A stretch of 64,000 nt of DNA from Chryseobacterium oncorhynchi (GTDB taxonomy: Bacteria; Bacteroidota; Bacteroidia; Flavobacteriales; Weeksellaceae). Both the position numbers and the translations under genes were made by a program. Where the stretch lies: contig NZ_PPEI02000001.1 in the NCBI RefSeq assembly GCF_002899895.1, positions 62,001 through 126,000 of the forward strand. Direction: 5' to 3'. Shown piece after piece: positions 44,429 through 54,236 of this stretch. The notes beneath the pieces are model-generated. The model was given only the letters and a program-made list of their open reading frames with translations, had not been told where the DNA came from and ran no database searches. Position 1 is the stretch's first letter. Each line of letters begins with the position of its first letter.

Positions 44429-45940
44429 TCAGACTAACTCTTTTACATTGTGGGAAAGAATATCCATACTTTTTTTCATCTCATCTACATTCAAATCTCC
44501 GAAACCAAGCCTCATAGCTGTAAGTCCTTTATTTTGATAGAGCAGAGTTTTCGGAATAAAAAGATTGTCCTGAGCACATTTTCGACTTAGCTGCATCAGA
44601 TTAATCGAAATATTCCATTCCAGCCAGATCGCCAATCCACCTGAAGGTTTTTCAAAGGTGATATAATCGCCAAGGTTTTCTGTAAGCAAAGCAGAACAAT
44701 AGTCCCGTCTTTCCTGATACACCTTTAAAGATTTTTTCAGATAGCGGTTAATTTCTCCCTCCTCAATCATTTCTCCCAACGTTCTTTCCATAAGAATATC
44801 GCCTTGCCTGTCGATAATTCCAAGATGCTTTCTCATTTCCACCATCAGGTTTTCAGGCGCTACGATAAATCCGGTTCTGAATCCCGGAGCAAGAGACTTT
44901 CCAAATGATCCTATATAGATTACCATTCCGTTTGTATCCGCACTGGCCAAAGGAAGAATTGGACTTTTATCATAGTGAAATTCATAGTCATAATCATCCT
45001 CAAGAATAACAAAGCCGTACTCGTTAGCCAGTTCCAACAGTTCCAACCTTCTCTGAGCACTGAGCGCAACTGTAGTAGGATAGTGGTGGTGCGGAGTAAG
45101 ATAAAGCATTCTTATTTTCTGCCTTTTACAGGCTTCTCTTACGCTTTCCACAATAATTCCGTCTTCATCTATAGGAAGAGTTACAATATTTACCCCTGCT
45201 TTCTGGAAGATCATATTCACCGAAAAATAGCTTAAAGCTCCTACCAGAACTGTATCTCCGGCAGAAAGAAGAATTTCGGAAACAATATAGATACTCATTT
45301 CCGTACTTCGGGTAATCAGTAAATTATTCTTGGAAATAGGTAATCCACGGGATAAATTAAGATATTGAGACAAATGTTCCTTAAAAAACTCACTTCCGTC
45401 ATGGTTGTAATGTCCTAATCCTTTTTGATTGGATTTGCGTTTAAGAATAGAACTGTAAAACCGTGAGTGTTGGCCAATCTGGGTAAGTCTGATATCCGGA
45501 ACACCATCATTCAATACAAATTCACAATCTGAATGTTCAAAAGGGTTATCCAGTATATTGGATGTTTTAAATGAAAAACCAGTTGTTTTAGGATAGTTTA
45601 AAAGATTATTCTCTTCAAAATCCTTTACTTTTACAGGCTTTTCCTGATCCTTGCCAATGACAAAGGTTCCTTTATTCGGAAAACTTTCTACCCAACCCTG
45701 AGCACACAGTTCGTCATATACCGCTACCGCTGTATTTCGATGAACATCCAGTATTTCACTGAATGCTCTTGTGCCGGGAAGCTTCGTTCCAAAAGGCAGA
45801 TATCCCCGTTGAATAGAATTTACCAATTGATTGGCAACCTGCAAATAGATTGAAGTATCTGATTTTCTATCAATTTTTATAAAACTTTCATAAGGAATCT
45901 TAACCGGACTATCCATAATATCAAAACTGGCACCATTCAA
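44429..45940 (-). CDS. MocR/PdxR-type regulator (GntR HTH plus aminotransferase fold)
   Basis: 503 residues. A GntR winged helix (about 20-95: QLVNSIQRGYLPFGTKLPGT, LDVHRNTAVAVYDELCAQGW) is joined to a class-I aminotransferase domain with ILEDDYDYEFHYDKSPI and the PLP lysine in GSFGKSLAPGFRTG. MocR proteins sense PLP or a PLP-reactive metabolite. It is divergent from the biotin operon, 42 bp from the first start codon, so it probably controls that operon. BioF and BioA are PLP enzymes, which makes a PLP- or amine-related signal plausible. Confidence 0.9.
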   Translation of the reverse strand: MNGASFDIMDSPVKIPYESFIKIDRKSDTSIYLQVANQLVNSIQRGYLPFGTKLPGTRAFSEILDVHRNTAVAVYDELCAQGWVESFPNKGTFVIGKDQEKPVKVKDFEENNLLNYPKTTGFSFKTSNILDNPFEHSDCEFVLNDGVPDIRLTQIGQHSRFYSSILKRKSNQKGLGHYNHDGSEFFKEHLSQYLNLSRGLPISKNNLLITRSTEMSIYIVSEILLSAGDTVLVGALSYFSVNMIFQKAGVNIVTLPIDEDGIIVESVREACKRQKIRMLYLTPHHHYPTTVALSAQRRLELLELANEYGFVILEDDYDYEFHYDKSPILPLASADTNGMVIYIGSFGKSLAPGFRTGFIVAPENLMVEMRKHLGIIDRQGDILMERTLGEMIEEGEINRYLKKSLKVYQERRDYCSALLTENLGDYITFEKPSGGLAIWLEWNISINLMQLSRKCAQDNLFIPKTLLYQNKGLTAMRLGFGDLNVDEMKKSMDILSHNVKELV

Positions 45941-45982
45941 CCATCCGGCAATATACTACTTTTGACATCAAAATAAAAATCT

Positions 45983-46606
45983 ATGGAATTTCATCATCTG
46001 TTAAAAAAGATTGTGCAGGATGGCAAAACCCATGCAAAATGGCTCAATACGTTATCCTTTATGGAAAATGCCGGCGCACGAAAAATCTCAAAATGCGAAC
46101 ATCCCATTCTTGTAAGTGAGATTCAACTGAAACATGCTGCTGAAGAACATCGTCATGCCTATTATCTAAAAAAGCAGATTAGAAAAATAGATCCTGAACT
46201 CTGCAAAACCTATGAAAACAGTGAACTTCTGGCTCCGATAGCAACAAGACAGTATCTCCATTCCTTAGACATTAAAGCATGCAGATATCTTCAGGAAGCA
46301 TTTCAATTGAGTAAGGAAGATCTTAAATATGCAGCTTATCTTTTTGTAACCTATGCGATTGAAGTAAGAGCAGATGAACTTTATCCGGTCTACCAGCAAG
46401 CACTTACCGAAGAATCTTCAAGAATTATGGTAAAATCCATTATTTTGGAAGAAGAGGGACACTTGGAAGAAATGATTAATCAGTTAAACGAATTTTCCTC
46501 AGACTGGAAGCTTCATGCTGAACATATTCTTACTATTGAAAAAGGGCTTCATGAAGTATGGATCAATGCTGTTAAAGAAGACGTAGAGCAATTAAGTTAT
46601 GCTTAA
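45983..46606 (+). CDS. Ferritin-like di-iron protein leading the biotin operon
   Basis: 207 residues, not recognised as a named family. An all-helical pattern with two ExxH motifs: E55-xx-H58 (in HAAEEHRHAYYL) and E157-xx-H160 (in ILEEEGHLEEM), plus E28 and E127 at the spacing of the remaining ferritin-like ligands. That set (E, ExxH, E, ExxH) binds two irons in oxidases and oxygenases. It overlaps bioF by 8 bp, so it is coupled to biotin synthesis. A role in making the pimeloyl precursor is a hypothesis. A TACTTTTG -7 element is at 45957-45964. Confidence 0.72.
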   Translation: MEFHHLLKKIVQDGKTHAKWLNTLSFMENAGARKISKCEHPILVSEIQLKHAAEEHRHAYYLKKQIRKIDPELCKTYENSELLAPIATRQYLHSLDIKACRYLQEAFQLSKEDLKYAAYLFVTYAIEVRADELYPVYQQALTEESSRIMVKSIILEEEGHLEEMINQLNEFSSDWKLHAEHILTIEKGLHEVWINAVKEDVEQLSYA

Positions 46607-47708
46607 AAGCGTTCATCATTTTCAGGAAACTCTCGACAAAAGAAAAGAAGAGGGCACTTTAAGAAAGCTTCAATCCCGCTCTGAGGGAATTGATTTTTAC
46701 TCCAATGATTATTTAGGGTTTGCAAGAAGTAAGGAACTCCAGAATATTTTATTAAAAAAGATCAATGACAATCCTGATTTACTATCAGGAAGTACGGGTT
46801 CTAGGCTGATTAGCGGAAACAGCGATGTTGTAATAACGACCGAAAGTTTTATTGCAAAAAAGCATAGAGTTTCATCTGCTTTGCTATTCCCATCGGGGTA
46901 TAACGCTAATCTTGCATTGTTTTCCACACTTCCTAATCGCCATGATACGATTATTGTGGATGAACAGATTCATCGTTCTGTACATGATGCCTGCAAAATG
47001 TCGAATGCCAGAAAGATTAAGTTTAAACATAATGATCTGAATGATCTGGAAAATGTATTAAAAAAACAGGACAGGCACTGCTACATCGCCATAGAAAGTC
47101 TTTACTCAATGGAAGGAGATTTTGCTCCCATTCAGAAGATTTCAGAAATAGCAAAGCATTACAATGCAGACTTATTGGTAGATGAAGCCCATGCTTTTGG
47201 TGTTTTTGGACATGGATTGATTGAAAAATATGATTTGCAGGATCAGATTACAGCGAGCATTATTACCTATGGTAAAGCATTGGGAGCACATGGAGCGGCT
47301 ATTCTTTGTAATGATACTGTGAAATCTTATCTCATCAATTTTGCTTCACCCTTTATTTATACCACTTCAGCGCAGGATTTTCAATGGATGAGTATAAAAA
47401 CAGGATATGAATTCCTGGAAAGCAATCATGAAGCAGCAGAGAAACTTCAGCACAATATCAAAACATTCCGAGGACAGAGACTGAATTCTCCTTCCTCTGA
47501 AAAAAGTCCGATTCAGGCTATTGTTATTCCTGATAACCAAAAACTAGGGCTTCTACAGAAAACTTTATCCAATGAGGGCTTTGCAACGTATGCCATATAC
47601 AGTCCAACAGTAAAGGAAGGAACAGAACGACTTCGAATATGCCTCCATAGCTTCAATACAGAGGAAGAAATCATCAGACTCACAGGAGTTATCAAAGAAT
47701 TTAATTAA
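46599..47708 (+). CDS. bioF: 8-amino-7-oxononanoate synthase
   Basis: 369 residues, PLP alpha-oxoamine synthase. DFYSNDYLGFARS and SGSTGSRLISGNS are conserved N-terminal motifs, VDEAHAFGVFG holds the PLP-contacting Asp and His, and ITYGKALGAHGAA holds the PLP lysine. It condenses pimeloyl thioester with alanine to 8-amino-7-oxononanoate, the first committed biotin step here. KBL (2-amino-3-ketobutyrate ligase) is the close alternative, but the bio gene neighbours settle it. Confidence 0.92.
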   Translation: MLKSVHHFQETLDKRKEEGTLRKLQSRSEGIDFYSNDYLGFARSKELQNILLKKINDNPDLLSGSTGSRLISGNSDVVITTESFIAKKHRVSSALLFPSGYNANLALFSTLPNRHDTIIVDEQIHRSVHDACKMSNARKIKFKHNDLNDLENVLKKQDRHCYIAIESLYSMEGDFAPIQKISEIAKHYNADLLVDEAHAFGVFGHGLIEKYDLQDQITASIITYGKALGAHGAAILCNDTVKSYLINFASPFIYTTSAQDFQWMSIKTGYEFLESNHEAAEKLQHNIKTFRGQRLNSPSSEKSPIQAIVIPDNQKLGLLQKTLSNEGFATYAIYSPTVKEGTERLRICLHSFNTEEEIIRLTGVIKEFN

Positions 47709-47731
47709 AGCAAAATAGCTGAAACAGCAAT

Positions 47732-48340
47732 ATGAAACTATTTATAACAGGAATAGGAACTGAAATAGGAAAAACGGTTTGTTCCGCCATTTTAGTACAG
47801 TATTTCAAAGCTGATTACTGGAAACCGGTACAATCAGGAGATCTACACTATACTGACAGTAAAAAAATTGAAGACTGGACAGAGAATACAATAGGTCATC
47901 CGGAAACCTATCGACTGCAATTGGCCGCGTCTCCCCATCAATCTGCCAGAGCAGAAAACATAGACATCAATCTTGATGCATTTCAATTACCGGAAACCCA
48001 AAATTCATTGATTATAGAAGGAGCCGGAGGGCTTATGGTTCCTCTTTCGGATCATAGCTTTATGATTGATTTGATAGAAAAACTAAGGATTCCAACAGCA
48101 CTTGTTGTAAGGAATTACCTTGGCTGCATCAATCATACCTTGCTTTCCGTCATGGCATTACAGCAAAGGAAAATCAAACTTGAATATCTTATCCTTAATG
48201 GAGAATTTCCTGAAGATACGGAAAGAGTAATCTGTTCTTTCATTGAAAAGGATACAAAAATTATCAGAATTCCTGAAATCAGCCCTGATAAAGAAAATAT
48301 TATAGCTACGGCAAAACAATTAACAATAACAAAATTATGA
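47732..48340 (+). CDS. bioD: Dethiobiotin synthase
   Basis: 202 residues, ATP-dependent carboxylase. P-loop [14 protein letters not shown] (the family's GTDTxxGKT, slightly altered), [10 protein letters not shown] with the catalytic Lys and Ser, and [13 protein letters not shown]. It forms the ureido ring from DAPA and CO2. It starts 23 bp after bioF and overlaps the bioB start (ATGA). Confidence 0.93.
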   Translation: MKLFITGIGTEIGKTVCSAILVQYFKADYWKPVQSGDLHYTDSKKIEDWTENTIGHPETYRLQLAASPHQSARAENIDINLDAFQLPETQNSLIIEGAGGLMVPLSDHSFMIDLIEKLRIPTALVVRNYLGCINHTLLSVMALQQRKIKLEYLILNGEFPEDTERVICSFIEKDTKIIRIPEISPDKENIIATAKQLTITKL

Positions 48341-49326
48341 TAATGGATAGAAAAACAGAGATTAGAAATGACTGGACCAAGGAAGAGATTGAAAACATTT
48401 ACAACCTCCCTTTAATGGAACTGATCTATAAGGCAGCAACAGTGCACCGTGAAAGACATGATCCATCCGAAGTACAGATATCTACTTTACTGTCAATTAA
48501 AACAGGAGGCTGCCCGGAAGACTGCTCATATTGCGGACAGGCAGCACGTTACCACACCAACATCAAGGTACAGGCCTTGTTACCCACAGAAACCGTTATT
48601 GCTCATGCTCAAAAGGCAAAAGACAGCGGTTCTTCAAGATTCTGCATGGCTGCAGCCTGGCGTGAAGTCCGAAACAATCGTGACTTCGATAGAGTGATAG
48701 ATATGGTAAAGGGAGTAAATGAACTGGGATTGGAAGTATGCTGTACGTTAGGGATGCTTACCGAAGAACAGGCGATCAGACTTCAGGAAGCAGGATTATA
48801 TGCCTACAATCACAACCTTGACACTTCTGAACAATATTATGAAGAGATTATCTCTACCAGAACATTTGATAACAGAATCAATACCATCAATAATGTTAGA
48901 AAAGCAGGAATCACTGTGTGCTCAGGAGGAATTATAGGGCTAGGAGAGACCCACAGAGATAGAATTTCAATGCTATTGACCTTAGCGACCATGCCGAAAC
49001 ACCCGGAATCAGTTCCTATCAATGCACTAGCAAGGGTGGAGGGAACTCCATTGGAAAACAATGAAAAAGTAGACACCTGGGAAATGGTAAGAATGATTGC
49101 TACAGCAAGAATTGTAATGCCTTCATCTATGGTAAGACTAAGTGCAGGACGTATAGAAATGACAGAAACAGAGCAAGCATGGTGCTTCATGGCAGGGGCA
49201 AACTCTATTTTCACGGGAGAAAGAGAAACCCTATTGGTAACACCTAACCCCGGAGTATCTGAAGATATGCAGATGCTGGAAAAGCTCGGACTTAGACCTA
49301 TGCTTAAAAAAGAAACCTGCTGTTAA
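48337..49326 (+). CDS. bioB: Biotin synthase
   Basis: 329 residues, radical SAM. The cluster motif is [12 protein letters not shown] (CxxxCxxC), and [29 protein letters not shown] and RLSAGR are all typical, including the Arg that holds the [2Fe-2S] sacrificial cluster. Inserts sulfur into dethiobiotin. The start overlaps the bioD stop. A second ATG two codons later is equally possible. Confidence 0.96.
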   Translation: MIMDRKTEIRNDWTKEEIENIYNLPLMELIYKAATVHRERHDPSEVQISTLLSIKTGGCPEDCSYCGQAARYHTNIKVQALLPTETVIAHAQKAKDSGSSRFCMAAAWREVRNNRDFDRVIDMVKGVNELGLEVCCTLGMLTEEQAIRLQEAGLYAYNHNLDTSEQYYEEIISTRTFDNRINTINNVRKAGITVCSGGIIGLGETHRDRISMLLTLATMPKHPESVPINALARVEGTPLENNEKVDTWEMVRMIATARIVMPSSMVRLSAGRIEMTETEQAWCFMAGANSIFTGERETLLVTPNPGVSEDMQMLEKLGLRPMLKKETCC

Positions 49327-49346
49327 AAAATTATAAATGATGAGTT

Positions 49347-49421
49347 ATGAGTTTCTGGATATTAATCATGAGCATTCTTGTATTCATCCTGACTCTTGTG
49401 TCTGATTTTTTGAATCATTAA
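49347..49421 (+). CDS. Tiny hydrophobic ORF between bioB and bioA (24 aa), doubtful
   Basis: Translates MSFWILIMSILVFILTLVSD then FLNH, a single membrane-helix-like peptide filling most of the 113-bp bioB-bioA gap. No Shine-Dalgarno is evident. It could be a real microprotein or chance; nothing else in this gap suggests a regulatory element. Confidence 0.2.
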   Translation: MSFWILIMSILVFILTLVSDFLNH

Positions 49422-49439
49422 TACATTTTACATCAATAC

Positions 49440-50732
49440 ATGAATACAATAACACAACAGACAAGTCTTACGCAGAGAGACAGAGCCGTCAACTGGCATC
49501 CTTACACACAGATGAAGACCGCAGATACAATCATTCCCATTGTAAAAGGTGAAGGGATTTATCTGTTTGACAATGAAGGCAAGAAATATATGGACGTGGT
49601 CTCATCATGGTGGGTAACATTGCACGGGCATTCTCATCCTTATATTGCACAACGTATATTTGAACAGCTTAACACGCTTGAGCAGGTTATTTTTGCAGGT
49701 TTTACCCACGAACCCGCTATACAGCTTTCGGAAAACCTATTAAAGCTTTTGCCGGTCAATCAGAAGAAGGTTTTCTATTCTGATAACGGATCCACAGCTG
49801 TAGAAGTAGCATTAAAGATGTGCATTCAGTACGCTCATAACCAAGGAAATAAAAAGACCAAGATCCTGGCTTTTAAAAATTCTTATCATGGTGATACCTT
49901 TGGAGCTATGTCTGTAAGCGGAAAAAGCTTTTGGACAAAACCGTTTGAGAGTATGCTGTTTGAAGTTGTTTTCATTGATACTCCCAATACTGAAAACCTG
50001 AAAGATCTGCAATCACAGATCAGAAATTTGAAAGATGAGGTGGCATGCTTTATTTATGAACCGCTGGTTCAGGGTGCAGCAGGAATGCTAATGTATAATG
50101 CGGAAGACCTAAGCAGTTTGATGAAATTCTGTAGAGAACTAGGTGTTCTTATGGTCCAGGATGAGGTTTTCACAGGCTTTGGAAGGACAGGTAAGCTATT
50201 TGCTGCCAATTATCTTACCGAACGGCCGGATATCATGTGTTTTTCAAAAGGATTAACGGGAGGAACCATGCCAATGGGAATCACCACATGTTCTGATGAA
50301 ATTTATAATGCCTTTTGGTCTGACGATAAGCATAAAACCTTATTTCATGGACACTCATTTACAGCAAATCCTTTAGCATGTACCGCTGCTTTGGCAAGCA
50401 TGGAAATATTACTTAAAGAAGACACTCAAATGAATATCAAACGCATCACCCATCAGCATTCTGAATTTGTAAAATCACTGGCCATACATCCTCAGGTAGA
50501 AAACGCCCGTCAGGTTGGAACTATTTTGGCTTTTGATTTTAAAACAGAGTACGGAACATCCTATTTCAATGAAATAGGGAAAAGGCTTTACAATGAATTT
50601 TTACAGAGAGGAATCATAATGAGACCATTGGGAAATGTCATCTATCTGGTACCGCCTTACTGTATCACTTCTGAAGAATTAGATTTTGTTTATCAAAATA
50701 TTATGGAAGTATTAGATCAGTTCAGAAACTAA
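49440..50732 (+). CDS. bioA: Adenosylmethionine-8-amino-7-oxononanoate aminotransferase
   Basis: 430 residues, class-III aminotransferase. NWHPYTQMKTADT is the BioA-specific N-terminus, SSWWVTLHGHSHP and YSDNGSTAVEVALKM follow, and VQDEVFTGFGRTGKLF with CFSKGLTGGTMPMG gives the PLP Asp and Lys. It converts KAPA to DAPA using SAM as amino donor. Last gene of the biotin operon, convergent with a HxlR gene. Confidence 0.95.
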   Translation: MNTITQQTSLTQRDRAVNWHPYTQMKTADTIIPIVKGEGIYLFDNEGKKYMDVVSSWWVTLHGHSHPYIAQRIFEQLNTLEQVIFAGFTHEPAIQLSENLLKLLPVNQKKVFYSDNGSTAVEVALKMCIQYAHNQGNKKTKILAFKNSYHGDTFGAMSVSGKSFWTKPFESMLFEVVFIDTPNTENLKDLQSQIRNLKDEVACFIYEPLVQGAAGMLMYNAEDLSSLMKFCRELGVLMVQDEVFTGFGRTGKLFAANYLTERPDIMCFSKGLTGGTMPMGITTCSDEIYNAFWSDDKHKTLFHGHSFTANPLACTAALASMEILLKEDTQMNIKRITHQHSEFVKSLAIHPQVENARQVGTILAFDFKTEYGTSYFNEIGKRLYNEFLQRGIIMRPLGNVIYLVPPYCITSEELDFVYQNIMEVLDQFRN

Positions 50733-50774
50733 AATATCCATCAATAATTACAATAAAAGGCCCTAAAAAACACA

Positions 50775-51092
50775 TCATAAGCTCAGCCCATTTCCCCATG
50801 AATGAAGTTCAGAAAGGATAGGGCCGAGCTTTTTCCCTTTTTCAGTCAGTTTATAATAAACCTCCGGAGGAAAATTATAAACTTCAATCCGTTCAATAAT
50901 ATGATCGTCCTCCAATTGTTTAAGCTGTTCTGCAAGTACCTTTTTGGATACCCTGGGCATATTCCGCCAAAGTTCTACAAAACGTACCGTATCTTCTTCA
51001 AAAAGATTGTGCAGAATCAATGGTTTCCATTTTCCGGAAAGAATATCCAGACTCCGTCTGAGACCACAATTTTTAAACTCCTCGAAATTCAT
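50775..51092 (-). CDS. HxlR-family winged-helix regulator
   Basis: 105 residues: CGLRRSLDILSGKWKPLIL, then FVELWRNMPRVSKKVLAEQL and the wing-region VYNFPPEVYYKLTEKGKKL. The N-terminal Cys in FKNCGLR is the usual candidate sensor. Divergent from the MBL hydrolase gene at 51184 and probably controls it. Confidence 0.92.
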   Translation of the reverse strand: MNFEEFKNCGLRRSLDILSGKWKPLILHNLFEEDTVRFVELWRNMPRVSKKVLAEQLKQLEDDHIIERIEVYNFPPEVYYKLTEKGKKLGPILSELHSWGNGLSL

Positions 51093-51183
51093 AGTTTACT
51101 TTAAAGTATATCGTTAACCTTTTGGTAACCTTCGATTGTTTTCATTCAGTTCACCAATAGCTTTGTACTACAAACTTAAACAA

Positions 51184-51954
51184 ATGAAATTACAATTATG
51201 GCGCAATGCAACATTGCTATTGAATATTGACGGAACCTCTATCTTAGTGGATCCAATGCTTGGAGAAAAAGGATCGTTGGGAAAATTTCCTATGACAGAT
51301 AATGAATTATTGAATCCTTTGGTAGATTTACCTTTCAGCAGAGAAGAATTAATTGAAAAGTTAGATAAAATAGATGCGGTAGCCATTACCCACTTGCATC
51401 CGGATCACTGGGATACACAAGCCGTACAACTTATTGATAAAGCTACGCCTATTCTTTGTCCTGAAAGCATTTTAGATCAAATTGCACAACAGGGTTTTCA
51501 GAACATTATTCCAATAAATAATCATATCCTATGGAAAGATATTGATATTTCAATCACCAAAGGACAGCACGGAACTGGAGAAATTGGAGAAAAGATGGGA
51601 ACAGTCAACGGATTTGTTTTTAAAAAAGATAATCTATCTGTTTATATTGTAGGAGACAGTATTTGGTATGATGACATCGCTAAAGAAATCGACAAACATG
51701 AACCACAGCATATTATCGTAGCGGGTGGAGCAGCAACTTTTTCAGTAGGGGATCCTATTATCATGACCAGCGAAGATATCCTGAAAGTTTGTGAATATGC
51801 TCCTAAAGCAATAGTATGGGTTACCCATTTGGAAGCCGTAAGCCACTGTAAAGAAAACAGAGACTTTATTCAAAGAAAAATGACAGAAAAAGGGCATGAA
51901 TCCCAATGTTTCATCCTGAAAGATGGAGAAGAGACAGAATTATCTTTTCATTAA
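51184..51954 (+). CDS. MBL-fold metal-dependent hydrolase (UlaG-like)
   Basis: About 256 residues. ITHLHPDHWDTQA gives the HxHxDH metal motif; VYIVGDSIWYDD, AGGAATF and HLEAVSHC supply later ligands. The layout resembles the UlaG/L-ascorbate-6-P lactonase-like group; substrate unknown. The start at 51184 (MKLQLWRN) is preferred because the 16-residue upstream extension is unrelated to the fold. A bidirectional terminator follows. Confidence 0.87.
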   Translation: MKLQLWRNATLLLNIDGTSILVDPMLGEKGSLGKFPMTDNELLNPLVDLPFSREELIEKLDKIDAVAITHLHPDHWDTQAVQLIDKATPILCPESILDQIAQQGFQNIIPINNHILWKDIDISITKGQHGTGEIGEKMGTVNGFVFKKDNLSVYIVGDSIWYDDIAKEIDKHEPQHIIVAGGAATFSVGDPIIMTSEDILKVCEYAPKAIVWVTHLEAVSHCKENRDFIQRKMTEKGHESQCFILKDGEETELSFH

Positions 51955-51959
51955 AATAA

Positions 51960-51995
51960 ATAAGCCTTATAGACTTTGACATCTATAAGGCTTAT
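51960..51995. terminator. Bidirectional terminator
   Basis: Perfect 13-bp stem ATAAGCCTTATAG / CTATAAGGCTTAT between the convergent MBL and MFS genes. Confidence 0.88.
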
Positions 51996-52002
51996 TGCTT
52001 CA

Positions 52003-53208
52003 TTAATCCTCTACATACTTATTTCTGGCAGCTCTCATTCCAAAATAAAGCATGATCAATACTGCAATACTTAAAAAATAAAATGAAATATTCCAGGAAA
52101 CATCCCAATCATGAAGCTTTCCAAAGATTGGAGGACCAAATGCTGCAATCAGATAACCTACAGACTGAGCCATTCCCGAAATCTTAACGGCATTGATGCT
52201 GCTTTTCGTTCTGGTAGAAAAGAACAAAATGGATAAACTGAAAGACAAACCATTGGAGATTCCTATAATCACTGCATTTACATAGATCCACTGTGCTTTC
52301 AGGAAGACAAACATCATGGTACTGGTGAACATCAAGGCACAGATGAATAAAATCAGAATCCTTTGATCTTTCATTTTACTTGCAATGATCGGACAACAGA
52401 ACGTTACCGGAATCATGGTAATCTGAATAACAAATAAAACCCATCCTGCACTTTCGCCTGGCATATTATAGTCGGTAAGAAATGAAGGCAGCCAAGCCAC
52501 CATACAATAATAGAACAATGACTGTAACCCCATAAAGACACTGATATTCCATGCCTGTGCAGACTTAAACATATTAAAATCAGAAGTTCCCATTGCAGGC
52601 TTTGGCTGTCCGGAATTCTTTTTATTAAATATCATTTCCAGTGTTAAGACAAAAAATCCCAAGGCCGCAATGACCAACCAGATTCCCAAAGAGCCTCGCC
52701 ATCCAAATCCCGTCCATTCTCCAATCCTAACGCTAAACCCTGAAGCTAGAGCAGCCGTAAGATTCATGGCCACTGCAAAAATCCCCGTCATCAAGCCAAT
52801 CTGCTTTGGGAAATTATTCTTAACATATCCTGGAGTCACTACATTTCCAATACAAATTCCTAATCCGATAAACACAGATCCAATGAATAACAGTATAAGA
52901 GATCCGGAAATCCTTAGGAACAATCCAAAACTTAAAATAATCAATGAATACATCAATAGTTTGCTGATACCCAGCTTATTCGAAAACCGACTAACCAAAA
53001 CGGAACAAACGGCAAACATAAAAAGTGGAATAGAGGTAAGCAGACTAACCTGAAAATTATCCAGTTTTAAAGCCTCTCTCACATCCCCAAGAACAGGAGA
53101 AACGGCAACAATAGGCGACCGAAGATTACTGGAGATCAGGATAACCACCAATACATTCAGGATCATTAAAACATAAGAAGCGTTTTTTCTTACTTCGTTC
53201 TTCATCAT
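52003..53208 (-). CDS. MFS transporter, CynX/NimT (cyanate permease) family
   Basis: 401 residues with 12 predicted helices. SSNLRSPIVAVSPVLGDVRE at helix 1 and the following SLLTSIPLFMFAV are typical of CynX/NimT transporters. GLGICIGNVVTPGYVKNNFP and NGLSFSLSILFFSTRT are further family marks. Substrate not predictable. Divergent from an AraC regulator; the gap contains GTAC..GTAC repeats (53222-53236) that could be an operator. Confidence 0.88.
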   Translation of the reverse strand: MMKNEVRKNASYVLMILNVLVVILISSNLRSPIVAVSPVLGDVREALKLDNFQVSLLTSIPLFMFAVCSVLVSRFSNKLGISKLLMYSLIILSFGLFLRISGSLILLFIGSVFIGLGICIGNVVTPGYVKNNFPKQIGLMTGIFAVAMNLTAALASGFSVRIGEWTGFGWRGSLGIWLVIAALGFFVLTLEMIFNKKNSGQPKPAMGTSDFNMFKSAQAWNISVFMGLQSLFYYCMVAWLPSFLTDYNMPGESAGWVLFVIQITMIPVTFCCPIIASKMKDQRILILFICALMFTSTMMFVFLKAQWIYVNAVIIGISNGLSFSLSILFFSTRTKSSINAVKISGMAQSVGYLIAAFGPPIFGKLHDWDVSWNISFYFLSIAVLIMLYFGMRAARNKYVED

Positions 53209-53279
53209 GATAATAACTTTTGTACAAAATTAGTACAGTAATTTTGTTTAATTTTGCCAAAGTTTTAACCTAAAACGAC

Positions 53280-54086
53280 ATGAATGCCAACGACAGCATA
53301 AAAATAGATGAACTGAACAAACCCTATTTTGTATGGTTTGAGGAAAACTGGATTCACGATGATGTTCTTCATCAGCATAAGAAAGGCCAGTTGGTTTATG
53401 TGGAAAGTGGATTTCAGTACATCACCATTGAAGAAAAAATCTACCTTCTTCCTCAAAATCATGCGGTTTGGATCCCTTCAAATGTCATTCATAAAACCAA
53501 TTCCCATTCTGAAAAGATCAAGCTGATGATTATGTTTGCAGAAACAGATAATAGGAATTCTTTTTACGATGAGGTGAACGTATTTTCTGTTCCTCCAGTT
53601 CTAAGGGAGATGATAAAATATGCAGAAAGATGGTCCCAGCTCCTAAAAAAAGATCCTGATGAAACGGTATTCTTAAAGGCACTCTTCAATGAACTTCCTC
53701 ATTTTGTAGAACATTCTCTTAAGCTTCACATTTGTCTTCCAAAAGATAAACGTCTCACTAAGATTATTGAACATCTTCATAATCATTACAATAGAGAAGT
53801 CATCATAGAAAATTTAGGAGATATGGCCTTGCTGTCTTCTCGTACGCTGGAACGTATTTTCAAGAAAGAAACCGGGCTAACATTGAGTAAATACCAACAA
53901 ATGCTTCGCATCATTAAAAGTATGGAACTTCTCAGTTCAGGGAATCTTACCATTTCAGAAATCGCCTATGAAGTAGGGTACAAGAGTGTGCAGGCATACA
54001 CAAGAAGCTTTCTGTCAGTCATGCAATTCAGGCCTACAGATTTTATGAAAAATATTAATACAAACTCAGCAAAAAGGATTTATTAA
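53280..54086 (+). CDS. AraC-family regulator with cupin N-terminus
   Basis: 268 residues. The N-terminal cupin part (HKKGQLVYVESGFQYITIEE, PQNHAVWIPSNVIH) is an effector or metal-binding barrel; the C-terminal AraC HTH pair is in LGDMALLSSRTLERIFKKET and ISEIAYEVGYKSVQAYTRSF. Two TAATTTTG -7-like elements lie at 53239-53246 and 53249-53256. Probably controls the divergent MFS exporter. Confidence 0.9.
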   Translation: MNANDSIKIDELNKPYFVWFEENWIHDDVLHQHKKGQLVYVESGFQYITIEEKIYLLPQNHAVWIPSNVIHKTNSHSEKIKLMIMFAETDNRNSFYDEVNVFSVPPVLREMIKYAERWSQLLKKDPDETVFLKALFNELPHFVEHSLKLHICLPKDKRLTKIIEHLHNHYNREVIIENLGDMALLSSRTLERIFKKETGLTLSKYQQMLRIIKSMELLSSGNLTISEIAYEVGYKSVQAYTRSFLSVMQFRPTDFMKNINTNSAKRIY

Positions 54087-54212
54087 TTAACAAAAACTCA
54101 TATATCCCTTTATAGAGAAGCATTTCCGCTATTCAAAACATGAGATATTTCCTATTCAAAAAATTTGAATTATTAATATCAAATCAATAATTATTACATT
54201 CAAGAAAACAAA

Positions 54213-54236
54213 AAGGTCTTCACGAATGAAGACCTT
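54213..54236 (+). terminator. Terminator-like hairpin in the AraC-antiporter gap
   Basis: AAGGTCTTCA / TGAAGACCTT, 10-bp stem with a short loop, followed by A's rather than T's on this strand, so it would work better for minus-strand transcripts. Confidence 0.5.
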
